Source: Gordionus sp. m RMFG-2023
Taxonomy: Eukaryota > Nematomorpha > Gordioida > Chordodea > Parachordodidae
Reading direction: 5' to 3'
DNA: 64,000 nucleotides
Assembly (NCBI RefSeq): GCF_954871325.1
Contig: NC_088775.1
Span: 11,137,561 to 11,201,560 of the forward strand
This document shows positions 11,601 through 22,800 of this stretch, in pieces (the stretch's first letter is position 1; each line of letters begins with the position of its first letter). Below the pieces are notes generated by a model that was not told the DNA's origin, did no database searches, and worked only from the letters and a program-made list of their open reading frames with translations. The position numbers and the translations under genes were made by a program.

Positions 11601-13314
11601 TAAATTCGAGAGCACAAATAAAAATAATTAATTTTATCAAATTTCATATATAAAAAAAATTAATGATCATAAAAATCATTTTCATTAAAAACGATAAAAA
11701 AAATGATAACTCAAAAAAAAAATCAGTTAATATGATTGACATTTCAACTAAAAATAAAAAAAACATTGCAATTTACAACATTAACAATTTTAAAACTTTT
11801 ATATATTTCTCTTAAATATAATCATTTCTGATCTATCATTATTGTTTACTCATATTCATATATAAGTTTCTATCTCAATTTTGAAAAATTATGTCCAATC
11901 CTTTTTACGGTGAAAGAGTTTGAAAATTATTTTTAAAATATTATAAAGATTATTATTATTATCTCTGGAAATACTTTTATATTTTAAAGCAGTTATAATA
12001 TATCTTATTCTCTTGATAAAATTTTCAATAAAAGGCACTTTTTTAATAATAACAATGAACATATATGTAAAAGGTTGGTGTATTAGAAGAATATGGGTAT
12101 AGGTCATCCAATAATTTTAGGAATACAGAATCCTAGAGGAAAATACCAATATTTTCCACTACAATAAAAGTTATTAAAAGTACAACATATATATGTCCAT
12201 ATAAACTAATGAATCTTCTCCACCACATTAAAAGTATAACCAAATATAAAACTAAACTTAGATTAAATAGAATATAACAATATTATAATCTTATATTATT
12301 TTTGGAATTTATTTCCCATATAAATAATTAGACACAAATTTAGAGAGAGAATTAAATGCTGAGATAAGAGAAAGAACTAAGATAAAAAATTTACTTATGT
12401 CATTAGGAGGAAACATCTGGGTTGGCATTTGGAAACCAAAATCAGTATTGGGTGGGGGCATATACATACCTGGATTAGCTGTGTTATATGGAGGTGGCGG
12501 AGGTTCATAAGGAGGAGGTGCCATCTTTCCTCTTCTAGCAGCTTTAATTTGTGAATTAAAATACATATTTATCCATGATATTTTTTATAACTATATTCTT
12601 GGCAATTTCTAGTTTTATATCTATATTTTAATTTAAAATAATATGTATTCTTAAGAAATATTTCAAAATTGATGTAGATGTGTATATATATAAAGATTAA
12701 ATACTATATTATTTGCAAAAGATGTAAAAATATTGTTCTTAAAAAATCAAATTTAATATGAATATTCTGACAATAAAACTATCATGAAAAATAAATATAT
12801 AATTTTATCAGATTTAAATATTTACTTATTTGTGCAGCATTTAGTAATGCTTTTCCAAACTCTATAGCTCCCCCAGTATTAAAACTAATTTTAAAGGTGG
12901 CAATGCCTTCCCAATTACCATTTGGCTGGGCAATTACATGTCCTTTAATCAAATTTGCCCCAAAAACAGGTTGCTCTAATTCAACCTTATCCATGCAAAT
13001 AAAAGGTATACTAAATGATTTAAGCAGATCTTTTTGATTTTTACACAAGTATACAATCTAATTAATTAAAATAAACTCTTATTATGCTATAATCCAAAAT
13101 TATGTATTACCCTATGTGTAGTTAAAAAAAGTTGACCTTTTTTTGTACCTTGCAATTCTTTCTTTTTATCATTAGCTACAATCGTGAATTCAACTTCTTT
13201 CGAAAAGAGTAGTATCCTAAAAAATGATGATTATATTAACGAATTCTTATATTTATACATTTCCCCATTATATATTAATAACCCTCCATCTTTATGAGAG
13301 GTATTTAAAGACAT
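8628..13314 (-). CDS. WBP2: WBP2, WW domain-binding protein 2 (complete, 7 exons)
   Basis: WBP2 is an adaptor and transcription coactivator that binds WW-domain proteins such as YAP and NEDD4 ligases through PPxY motifs. Exons, in coding order: 13314-13259, 13216-13111, 13057-12826, 12541-12395, 8918-8838, 8796-8735, 8687-8628. All phases join, giving 247 residues (human about 261). Exon 1 starts MSLNTSHKDGG, like MALNKNHSEGG of the human protein. Exons 2-3 form the GRAM/PH-like domain (GTKKGQLFLTTHR, LEQPVFGANLIKG, NTGGAIEFGKALL). Exons 4-7 are Pro/Tyr-rich with PPPYE, PPPYN, PPPYP and PPAYE. The segment AYYDPQNPQNIYVP matches a conserved C-terminal stretch. Introns 1-3 are 42-284 bp, but intron 4 is 3.5 kb because of a palindromic repeat. 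No break is seen; the gene looks functional. Confidence 0.93.
9421..12048. repeat. Large imperfect palindrome in WBP2 intron 4
   Basis: The left arm 9421-10250 is repeated in reverse at 11398-12048. Outer words are TTAAAAAAGTGCCTTTTATT and its inverse, inner words GCAGAAAACG and its inverse. The left arm has a ~170-bp insertion near 9490-9660. The loop 10251-11397 holds a direct repeat (10254 and 11101) beginning TCATAATATATCACAAAATT, each copy with a small hairpin CATGCCATTGGCCCATAAAG. A segment beginning GTAAATTGCAATGTTTTTTT occurs in both arms and in both direct repeats, four copies in all. No transposase is identified, so this may be a foldback element or two opposed copies of one element. 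Confidence 0.8.
10618..11058 (+). other. GC-richer coding-like loop segment, unknown
   Basis: This stretch is near 50% GC in an otherwise ~25% GC intron. One frame from 10618 reads STRPRKRRCYNCNMAL, basic with a CxxC, and stops near 10764. A second frame, 10774-11058, gives 94 residues rich in Ser, Pro and Arg (SAGSSKRRMRDPTPVQLSLP). I recognise no family. Its position in the loop of a palindrome on the strand opposite to WBP2 suggests mobile-element cargo rather than a host exon. Confidence 0.4.
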
Positions 13315-14095
13315 AATACCAAAATAATAAATACAATAAATTTATTAAATTTTACAATATCAACAAGGATTGCAGGATAATATAATAGATATAAATTTAA
13401 CAATATCAAGGATAATTTAATAGCTATTACAGTGTAGTGCAGATTGAATTCAAACATTTCCATATTTTTTGTAAATCAAATTATTCAACTTTAATAAAAA
13501 TATATAAATATGTTATTTTAACAATTAATAAGTTTATATTCAAATAAATTTAGAAGTATGAAATTTTTTCATCAAATCTGGCCAAGTAGTAAAAAATATT
13601 ATTACATAGATCTAAAGGATTAACTTAGTTTTATAGCAATTAGTAAAAAGAATGATTGCTATATTGATGTAATTTGTTGTTGTCGTGAGTAATTTATTTA
13701 TTTATAAAGTTAAGTTAGTAAATTATTTTATTTTATTTTTAATACTTTATTATCAGAGTAAAATTTTATTTTATAAAACATTTAAAAACAAATAAAATCG
13801 GTTGAGATGACCTGATTTATTTTTTTTTAATATATATATTTCCTTTTTATTATATATTAATAACTTAATACTAACCTTGCGGACTCATTTTATAATATTA
13901 CCTCAATAGTTTGATTTAAATTAATTATTCGTTTATATAATTTATTAATTTGATGTTTCGTTTATATAAATTGATTCTTACAAGATATATAAACATGAAA
14001 ATATATTGCATTAGTGGTTAAATAATTTTTTAAATAAATAAAAATAAAATAAAATTTTAAAATACTTTCTTAATTTTGTTCTTCTCCCTGTCAAC
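13315..14095. other. AT-rich stretch upstream of WBP2; possible LTR
   Basis: The WBP2 promoter should lie at the left edge, but no clear TATA or initiator can be singled out in such AT-rich sequence. From about 13674 (TGTTGTTGTCG) to 14098 the sequence could be a worn LTR, because a primer-binding-site-like TGGTGGCAGCGG follows at 14103 and a gypsy-like element lies to the right. No second copy of this putative LTR was found in the window. Confidence 0.3.
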
Positions 14096-14102
14096 CTTAT
14101 AA

Positions 14103-17100
14103 TGGTGGCAGCGGCTATCTTTGTAAATTTCTATGTATATTTATTAAAATTTTATTAAAATATAAAGATGAATTCATAATATTAATTATTTCATATTTCT
14201 AAAAATAAAATAAATAAATAGTATAGAAAAAATTTTTTTTTTTACAATTAATTAAATATGGTAGACGATAAAAAACCACTGTTTCCAATGGTACTATATT
14301 ATGCGAATTTCCTAAGTATATAGGAAACATTGATATTTAACTGATTGAACTTATTTTTAAAAATAAAAATATCACAGATGATGATAGCGCCACACCAATG
14401 GCGTATCTAGGGGGGAGGGCGCAGGGGTTCAAGCCCCCAAAAAAATTTGAATAGCCCCCTGAAGAAAAAAAATTCTTATTTAATGGCTCCTTAATATCCC
14501 GAATTAGAAATTTTTTTTTGATTGCCCATTAAATGATTTCTTTTATAATTCCATTAAGTAATATATAGATATAATTTTATTATCTAGAAATTAATAAGAC
14601 TATATAAATTTTTATTAAATGAATATTATTTTAATTATTAGATTGGATTAATACATATAAATTATATTTTCACTATGTCAGATTTCAATCAAATTCTGTA
14701 TTAAAAATATAATATCAATAACTCACTAAATATTAATTTAGCTTTAACAGTTGAAGTTTAATTGACTTTTATTATTTAAATTATTATTTAACCCTATAAT
14801 CATATATTATTGGAAAATTAACAAATTTAATGTTGTAATTAGCCGAGTTCAAAATAATCAACTGTATATTCATTGAATTTTATCATCACACCTTAAAAAT
14901 ATTTTCAAGGTCGTAGACATATAGTTTATAATCCTCTACTATAGTATTTGACAGTTGTAATATATTACAGTTAATATTATAATACATTTTACTAATAAAT
15001 GGTTTTGATAATATAATAATAAATTGCAATCAAATATTTAACGCCATCTATTTAATAAATATATTTAAAATGAAATATTTTATTATTCATCCTGCAATAG
15101 ATGTAATAAATTTGATATCTTTTCTCTCTTTTTTACGTGTTTTTAGGAAAGCTATTTTTTTCTTTTCCGAAAAACAGGAGTTAAATTTTTAATACAAGTA
15201 TATTTTTGATATTATTACAAACTACTATTATTTTAAGATATAATATATCAAGGTGGTGCCACAATATGTAAAATCTTAATTGTTTCATCATATCATTCTG
15301 GTCCTTATTTTATAATTAGAAAATGTTTCATTTCTAATATGGCATTGTCGTATAAATAACTCCAGCTTCAATATATTTGCATAATTATTTCTTCCAAAGA
15401 TTTTTAATGTTTTTATTTTATCAATTTATCCAACATAATAAATTCTGATATTAGTTCACATCGTGAGTGTCATGGCTATTCTGCAAATTAACCAGCAATT
15501 ATTTGTGTTGCTATGTAATTTAAGATTATTACTATAATACGGCTGAGAGCAGATAATTGCATATTTTAGATAATCAATAATGGTCAACTGTATAGTCGTA
15601 TATATCATTTAAAATGGAAGATAATCTTTTAGAAATTTAATATCTCACAATAATTTTCTCGATTGCTTATCTAGCTTCCATTATGTCATCTAAGAGGAAG
15701 CTCTAACCACCATATAGTTTTATGATATGGATTAGTCGTTTATGCTCTCTCCGTCAAAAATTGTTGATTGGGTTTAGGCCAATAAATTTTCCTTATTAGT
15801 CCATTCTATAAAACATTGTCTAAAATGGTAACAGGGGGCTATACTAGTTTGATAACCTTTTGTCAATGTAAGTTCTTAGGAATTATATTATTGCAATATG
15901 TGGTTTTTTATATACTAATGATATATTTTCTAAACTACAATCGATATGCATTGAATCCAATCTCAAAAAATCGTCGACCCTTATCAATAAACTTAGATTT
16001 ACAGCCTGCCAAGATTAGAAACAAATAAATTAGTGAATTCTATGCAGCGGTATAAAAAGAGAGCGAAGGTTTTTGGATTGGGTTACACGCAATTATATAT
16101 ATAACTACGTATATGTCAGCTCAATATGGACTGCAACTTTATCGGATACGACAGGGTATTAGAAAAAATAAAGGTATCAAGCTCATCTCTGATATTGAAA
16201 CATCTATCTTTTATAAAATCCTTCTTTTGTAGATATGTAAATAATTATAAAAATAATAATAAATATAGTATTAAGGAGGATTGATAAATTTATTTATAAT
16301 AAAGTTTTTGAAATAAAAATTGTTCTCCGCAACATATTGATCTCTGCAACAATAAGATTGTTATCAAATACAACAAACACTCTGATCTTAAACATTTGGA
16401 GGGAGTAAGATAAGATAAGAAAGTTTACGAACAAAAACCAACTAATACTACATATGACAGTACCCAGATGATGCCATATACTGAGAGCAACAGACATTAT
16501 TATAATAATTATAAACATCAGTTTAGACAACCATGGCAGACTCGACCATATTTTGGCAACCAAAGATTTAACAACAAAAATAATTATCATTTTCCAAGAC
16601 GAAATGAGATTTCATAATCGAAATAGATGGGAAACTCCTTATTTTCCTTTCAATAATCACGAGCGACACAAGAGATAACAATAATAATAGATCTAATAAT
16701 AACAATTATGGATATAAAATAATTACAAGCCTTTTAATGATTTCAAATACCACAACAGATTTGACAACAGACAACCGTTTCAAAATTTTAGAGGTTATAA
16801 AAGATCCAACGTGCATCAACAATTTTACGATCGTGACAATAAAAATTACATGACTCATAATCCTAGACATCAAGCGCCTTATTTAAATAAAATCAATACA
16901 GTTAATATAGAAGAGATCGAAGATGACAAAATCATATCAAACGATAAGAAAGATTATAATCTATTAAATATTAATATAAATAACGTAGAAAACGGGGTTC
17001 AAAATATTAAAGATGATGCATATATGGTGAACATCAAAATTAATAACGTCTTAACTTAACTACAAGTAGATACTGGCACGAGATTTACAATTCTACCAAA

Positions 17101-17760
17101 GTATATAATTGAGAAAACAGGCATAAAAACATTATGAAGTCCAACATTATCAGGTTATGACGGCAAGACGATACAAGTGATAGGCACAACGCGAGTGAAT
17201 GCAGAATACGAAGGGAATTCTCAAATTTTAGATGCATTAATCGTAAGTAATAACAAGATACTTTTACTAGGAAGATCATGGTTAAAACATTTTTTAAAAA
17301 AACTTGAAAGATTCATAGGCATGATTGATACGGATCATAAAAACTATATGGTGGAGTTGATATCCAATTGCAAGTCAAAATTAAATAATAAACCTGTCAT
17401 GAAAACTTAAATTAGATTACGACTTAAGTCAAATACTAAGCCAAAAATTATACCACCGAGAAGGGTACCTTATTCTAAAATTGATATTATAACTAAAGAA
17501 TTAAATACCTGGTTGAAAAAAAATATCATCGAGCCGGTAAAAGACGTCAGGTGGGCGAGTACACTCATACCAGTTTTTAAAAACAATGGGAGTCTTAGGT
17601 TGCGTGCCGATTTTATTGACACAGTTAACCCAGCGCTTAAAGATTTCAAATACCCCATACCTAGAATTAACGATTTGATTGCCAAATTAGCTAGAGGTAA
17701 AAAATTCAGAAAAATTGATTTAAAACAAGCCTTCCTGTAAATTCCTATTCACAAGGAGAG
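14103..17760 (+). mobile_element. Broken Ty3/gypsy-like LTR retrotransposon (fossil)
   Basis: This is a fossil copy. In order, it has a primer-site-like TGGTGGCAGCGG, a start of a gag-like frame near 14270, an inserted hAT-like element (from 14396), an Asn/Arg-rich gag-like stretch (about 16480-17050), an aspartic-protease-like region with DTGTRFTILP (about 17065-17300) and an N-terminal reverse-transcriptase region with RWASTLIPVFKNNG and KIDLKQAF (about 17510-17740). The order gag-PR-RT and the RT words fit Ty3/gypsy. The palm, RNase H and integrase are absent and no 3' LTR is seen. It is broken in many places and old. Confidence 0.75.
14396..15925. mobile_element. hAT-like non-autonomous element, copy E1 (right end lost)
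   Basis: The left end CAATGGCGTATCTAGG and the following GGGCGCAGGGGTTCAAGCCC, AAAATTTGAATAGCCCCCTG match copies at 30877 and 57083. Similarity continues through the shared core (ATATAGTTTATAATCCTCTA, TATTTGACAGTT, TTTAACGCCATCTATT) to about 15925, where it stops before the right terminal repeat. It interrupts the gypsy-like fossil, so it is younger than that. No coding sequence is seen. Confidence 0.75.
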
Positions 17761-19743
17761 ATTTGCTAACTTTTATTAATTTTATCATAAAGACTGATAG
17801 GGATTGATTTTGATTGTAAAATGATCTTTATAAAAACGTTCACATTTGCTAAGGAGGGAGAACCTCACCCATTTGGCTACGCATATGGCACAAGTTATTT
17901 TTTATTATGTTAATGTTTATTTATTATTCCTCAGCCCTATCAAAACTAAAATATTAAGTAATCATTAATTAAAATTTTTATAATAATAGTCTAAGATTCG
18001 TAACTTATTTATTATAATTCATATTATATATTTATATTAAACAAACATTTTTCCAAATTAAATACATTTTTACCCTATTTATATATTTTAAAAAAAATAA
18101 GCGCACAGATACAAAAATTAATCCAATTAATAAATGAGCGGTCTTTGAGGCAAACAAAGATTATAAAATTTGCTGGTCTCCCAAAATTTCGATCCTTTCC
18201 AATAACATCCACCCTAAACGTTAAAATGATTAATTTTTCTTTAAAAAACAACTATATTTTATATATGGGCAAGCGCAATATATTTTTCTTATTTATTTAC
18301 TTATAGAATTGCTAACCAAACACGGATTGAAAACCAATTTAGTGAGCATTTTTTCCTTTTTTAAAGATTAATTACTTAAAATGGGTTCGGTTAGAGTGAT
18401 TAATTTTCAACAGGTCAAATGTTAGTAGGCTTTTTTATATACGAACCGGTCCCGAATTTTCTTTAGCTATTTAGAATTGAGCCCGGGTTCAAATTTTGTC
18501 TTGAACTCGAGGTTCAATTAAGTTCGAAGCCCTGCTAATTTTAAAATAATCTCAGGTTATGTCCTAGCAAGCAATATTACGCATTTTATTTGGGCGCAAA
18601 TGGGCTAGTCTAGTTTCGAAATAAAAATAATTTGCGAGATAAATTACGCAGTTAATTTGCTTTGCCAGATCAAATTGATATATTTTTTAATTTTAAAGAT
18701 ATTTCGATAATTGAAACTTTGTTTATCTATGTCTATCAATTTTATTGCAAACTTTTTCAAAAAAAATACCATAATCAAGTCAATTTAATATTAACTTTAA
18801 AAAATATAAGTAGGCTTAAAAAAATACTAATCAAAGGGAATAAATGTATTCATTATTACATTTCGAAAAATTTTAAGTTTTAAAAAAAAAAAAAATTTTG
18901 TAAATGTAATATGATTCCAAAAAAATAATTGAATCCATTAGTTTTAAATGAAAATTATAGTTTATCGAATTAAATTTTTTTTTATCCCAGGATTACAACA
19001 TTGAAATTATTGTTAAAATTGAAAATTAAATCATTCTTTCGGGTCGGGTTGAACATATTGTGTAAAACATTTTTAAGAGTCGGTCTAGTCAGAATTTAAA
19101 AATTTCTGGCAAAAACTTAGAAAGCAAATTTATCTCACCCCCTCCCCACCCCAATAATTAATATTTTTTACGGGTCAGGCTAAAAAAATATATAAGGACG
19201 ACGACGAATAATATTTTTAAAATTATCAAAGGTCAGTTGGGAATAGAGATGTTTTTATTTATGTGAGATTCGTCTAAGCATATTTTGCCCAATAGTTGAT
19301 ATCGCACTATATCTCGAGCATATAACATAGTATAATGTATGTTAGGATCAATGTGTTATCTTTTTTTTTAAGCTTTAAATTATTTGATTAATTTTGAGGT
19401 TTTTTTTAAAATTTAAAATCTAATTTTATCAGAAATGTATTCCAGCATGCTTAGAATGCCTGCCAAATAAATTTCAGATATTGAGTCATTTATAATTTCT
19501 ATAAAAAAAATCTGTGGAAAAGCTAAATATAAATTTTATTATGTTCAAAAGTTCATGCCAAAATTTTTTAAAGTATATGGAGTAGGTTTTCTTCACATGT
19601 TGAAATACATTTCCAGCAAAATTATATGCCCGAAAAATGATTTAAAGTTGAAAATATAACACAATGACTTTACCTTATATATTCTATCAGATGTGTAATG
19701 ATACCAAGTATAATGTTATTTTATTTTAAATTAAATATCGGGC
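17761..19743. other. AT-rich gap between gypsy fossil and UFSP2 3' end
   Basis: No gene is visible. A possible ~117-bp inverted-repeat element lies at 18422-18538 (TTAGTAGGC on the left, GCCCTGCTAA on the right, with CCCGGG-type words inside, as in worn hAT termini). Another CGGGTCGGGTTG fragment sits at 19022. The 73-codon open frame at 18662-18883 is Lys/Ile/Phe-rich low-information sequence. Confidence 0.5.
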
Positions 19744-19815
19744 TTATACTTCGCCCTTAGAATCAGCCAAAAAAGTGACATCTGTGCACTTTTGATATAC
19801 GCAAATTATACATAC

Positions 19816-22800
19816 CTCTTTTAATATAGAATCGATATCATCCGGACCAATATAATGTGGGTCTAATATAAGATATTTGATTTCGTCCTTTTCATATTCG
19901 TAACTTATGCCGATTATAGTGTGAGCTAATGCACCCCCACCTATGTGTGTTTTTTTTTCGTTAGTAAAAAAAAAAAAATTAAATTTAAAATATGAATTGT
20001 TTTATATAGGTTGGACAAAATATCAAAATAGCTACGAGAAAGACGTTCAAATTCTATAAGGGGGCAAGTAGAACTGCCATACTTCTCGCTACAGGTTTCG
20101 CAATCCCGCTAAATAAATTTCTGCCCAGAATAACGCAATCAAATGTCCCGCGAAATTAAGAAAATCTCGCTAAAAAGTAATAAATTTTAATATTTCATAA
20201 AAACTCTAGTTTTAATAAATAAATTAATGTAAAAAAATATAACTGTATATTTTATGATATATCATTTTCCTGCTAAATAATAGTCCAAATTGAATGATAC
20301 AATCAAGTTCGAACATTTTGAAGGAAATGTAAATATAGATAACTTTAAACTTTAACATGATCAAAGATATGTTTGCAGAATTTGTTATATTCTCCAAATT
20401 CGCCAACAAAACTAACAATTTATCAGGTTAATTTTTAAACTCTAATCAAGCAAAATAAACTTTTTAAAAAAATATGTAACTATTTATTTTCAATCCCCCA
20501 TTCAAATGCGGCCTATAGTTATTTTTTGTTTAAATGAATATGTTTTGCCAAAAAATCTCTCTTCGCTCATTCATTCGTGTTATATGAAGCCGAATTGATG
20601 GTAAAGCGGAATTGTTACAGGAATTGAAAAGAGCTCGCAAAAAATCTCCGAAGATAAGAAACTTTTAAAATATAATAAGATTCTTCTAATAAATATGTAG
20701 ATTTGTATTTAATTTATTTATAAATTTTGACTTTGTAAATATGCATAATATTCAAATAAAGAATGATAAATTCGTAATTTAACAAAAAAAAATCCAATGC
20801 TTGTTCCGTCTTTTCTATTATTTTAATTATTGAAAATCCTTGCCAACTCACTTTTAAAATATGGCAGGTCTAATGTCTAGTATTGTCAAACGGCCAGACT
20901 AAGATTTTACCAAAAATAATATTATGTAAGCCTGGATAGTTTACTCTAGGTGGCAGAAAGGTTTGGATCTCTATTTATCAAACCTCGAGGCTTAGAAAAT
21001 ATTATTTTGACGAAATAATCGGATGGATTTTAAAAATGGATACAAATCGGACTGTTTGCAATACTAGTCAAGGCTAAATCTAATCCAATTCGCATATATT
21101 TAAAAAAAACGTTTCTAATTTCAGTTTCTTATCATTTAATTTCTTCTTATTTGTGTAATTATAATATTATATAATATTAAAATAAGGAATGACAACATAG
21201 TACGTCGTACCTATCATAATAGGAGTCCCTTGCGTCTCAAAATGGAATAAAAAAGTATTTAAATAGTCCTTCATCTCTAACCCCGAACGCAAATGCAAAA
21301 TTCTTGAATCGATCTTAATTTATTTTTTTGAAAGATAATATATATATCTTATAAATTAAAAAAATATTATTATACTCTGCAACTTCATTTTGGCCTATTC
21401 TTCCAACTATGGCCGATCAAGCCACCATTTTTAAACTTTTATACCTATACTCGTGTTTTTAAATTTTGATACTTTAAATACTTAACTTTAAAATTAAACA
21501 AGCAAGAGGTTTGGAGATCAGAGGATAAATAAAAAAAATTTACAAGATTATTTTGTAAATATGTTTAAAAAATAAAATAAAAAATTGTAATATATATTAT
21601 AGAATATTGTTATAATAAAAATTACATACAAAAATCATAAAATTTATTTAATTAATAATTAAAACATTAGTAATCTAATAATAAATTTTCACAAAATTTT
21701 CTCTACACTAAAAAACTATGGTGGAGTGTAGAGAAAATACGGTTATTGTACAATTTTCTGATCTTCTATGCGCACATAGACCGAGTTGGGTAGATGTCCA
21801 TCGCAAGGACACGAAATGGGTTAAGAAAATGAAAACTTAGAAATAGGTGGTAAGAGGCTTAAAGGAAGACTCAAGCAAAGTTCGGTAAAGTTAGTGGAAC
21901 AAGATCTACAACTTACTCTTGAATGTGTCAGACGTATTCGATAGAAGTTGTTTCTAATCAAACGTGAAGGCCAGAAAACTATAGTTGAGTGTAGAAAAAA
22001 GATGGACGTATTCTATCTATTTCTGACCTTTTAAGATAACGATAGGAGGTGGGCATATCATGTCCATCACATCGCAAGACAGACTAGGATTGGGTTTAAG
22101 AAAATAACAAGGTTAGAAATAGGCGGTAAGATGTCTAAAGGAAGACACAAGCAAAGTTCAGCAAAGTTAGTGAAACAAGATCTACAACTTACTAGCTTGA
22201 GTATGTCAAATGTAATCGATCGAAGATTTCGGAGAACCTGTGCCATAAAAACAAAGATTAACCTTCCGCAAAAAAGGTAAAACGTATTTGAAGCCGATGA
22301 TGATATATAATATTTTATTTTTAAAACTTATGCAAGTTCAATTATGTCTTCTAATATAAAAATTTAGGTAAATATAAAATAACAAGCTACCAAAAAATCC
22401 AGTCGTGATAAGTTACTAGTTAAGTTGTCAATAACAATGTTAATATTTCTGGAAACATGTACCTACACCTAATTCCAAGAGAATTAATAATCGCTTCCAA
22501 ATATAGGCTTAAAATTAGAGAGGAGTTACATTGGTATATGAAATATCAGGCTTATAAAGTCAATAATAAAATCACCCGATTTTTTTTGTCAGTTTAAAAA
22601 AAAATAATCGCAATAAAATTGACATAACCGAACCTGGTAAAAGTGTTGCAATACGTAGGATACTTCATTGGATCCAATCCATTGACAACTCCCTACAAAC
22701 GCTTTATCTTTATCGCCTATTTCATGTAGAGCCTTAACATAAAGTATATAAAAAAATGATAATTATATACGATGAACAAATACAATTTTTTAAAGTAACT

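Noticed and set aside
13674-14098. Firm call of a gypsy LTR
   Set aside because: No second copy was found in the window; only the primer-site-like word and position support it.
20575-20668. Host exon encoding [20 protein letters not shown]
   Set aside because: The protein-like stretches on either side are out of frame and no splice model joins them; kept only as a remark.
22440-22560. Missing UFSP2 exon encoding [13 protein letters not shown] on the minus strand
   Set aside because: The similarity to the expected region is weak and the required phase-0 acceptor is absent.
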